Shown piece by piece: positions 63,630 to 64,000 of a stretch of 64,000 nucleotides of DNA (positions are counted from its first letter, which is position 1; every line of letters begins with the position of its first letter). The notes beneath the pieces are model-generated. The model searched no databases and had not been told where the DNA came from. It worked only from the letters and a program-made list of their open reading frames with translations. This DNA is from Tubiluchus corallicola (lineage: Eukaryota > Priapulida > Priapulimorpha > Priapulimorphida > Tubiluchidae), in the NCBI GenBank assembly GCA_030141605.1, contig JAQGDQ010000178.1, positions 62,001 through 126,000 on the forward strand, written 5' to 3'. The translations under genes were made by a program, and so were the position numbers.

Positions 63630-64000
63630 TATATACTACAATATGAAGACATATGTATATATAAAGACATATTTCGGCAATAACAATATTATTGTAATTA
63701 TTGTTTTCAGACGTTTTATAAATGAAGTTGCATGTGGAATGAGCATGAAAAACTAACCAAGTTGTTTAGTAAGTACTGGGAGACTTTTGATGTTAGCTTA
63801 GTTTTTTTTTAAGATAAGATAAGCTGATATACCATAGGTGAAGTCCGACGAATCTAACTAACATTCGCCAATTCACAGTATCCATTTTTAATAATCTTTC
63901 GTCTCAACAAGAATGACAAAATCACAAATCCGTTTAAAAACTCTCTTAATACTCAGCATTTCTGTTAGTTGGTCATGAACATATTTAATAATAATGATTT
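63630..64000. other. AT-rich DNA; nothing recognised
   Basis: No open frame or repeat that can be supported. Confidence 0.4.

Overview
The window is AT-rich, gene-poor eukaryotic DNA from an invertebrate animal. The evidence is metazoan gene content, GT-AG introns of roughly 0.7-1.7 kb, tRNA-derived SINEs, LINE reverse-transcriptase remnants, many short inverted-repeat (MITE-like) transposons and long satellite or microsatellite tracts. I could not fix the phylum from sequence alone. No prokaryotic operon, virus, CRISPR array or rRNA gene was seen.

Three protein-coding loci are well supported. (1) At 435-1391 (+) are the last two coding exons of an adenosylhomocysteinase-like gene (AHCYL1/AHCYL2, IRBIT type); the rest lies upstream of the window. 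(2) At 4380-13222 (-) is a complete eight-exon gene for a 368-residue RIB43A-family protein (RIBC2-like), a ciliary microtubule inner protein. It lies tail-to-tail with AHCYL and has an X-box-like (RFX) motif about 80 bp upstream of its ATG. (3) At 16448-17221 (+) is an uninterrupted 257-residue four-transmembrane, CD20/MS4A-like protein with a C-terminal PPPPY motif. Two weaker exon-like pieces (16054-16264 and 56559-56687) are listed with low confidence.

From about 17.3 kb to the end I recognise no confident host gene. Fragments of at least seven non-LTR retrotransposons lie at 13.7-14.7, 18.8-19.2, 33.2-33.8, 35.6, 38.5, 47.4-49.6 and 53.6 kb. SINE-like tRNA-derived sequences lie at 7.1, 22.5, 22.9, 46.4, 47.3, 50.5 and 57.5 kb. 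Inverted-repeat elements lie at 5.05, 32.96, 36.85, 40.65, 45.38, 46.26 and 63.25 kb, several with intact target-site duplications (TTAA, TA or 8 bp). Satellites and minisatellites have unit lengths of 79 bp (10.0 kb), 47 bp (20.8 kb), a 52-bp unit in 156-bp higher-order trimers (41.6 kb), 69 bp (55.1 kb), 15 bp (56.1 kb), a hexamer with 144-bp higher-order copies (60.3 kb) and 5 bp (61.7 kb). A 233-bp direct duplication links 29.19 and 31.48 kb.

I did not find a convincing undescribed biological system. The most informative material is the recently active-looking small transposons, including a TA-flanked inverted-repeat element carrying a tRNA-like sequence and a TTAA-flanked element 32 nt from a RIBC2 splice donor, together with the higher-order tandem repeats.
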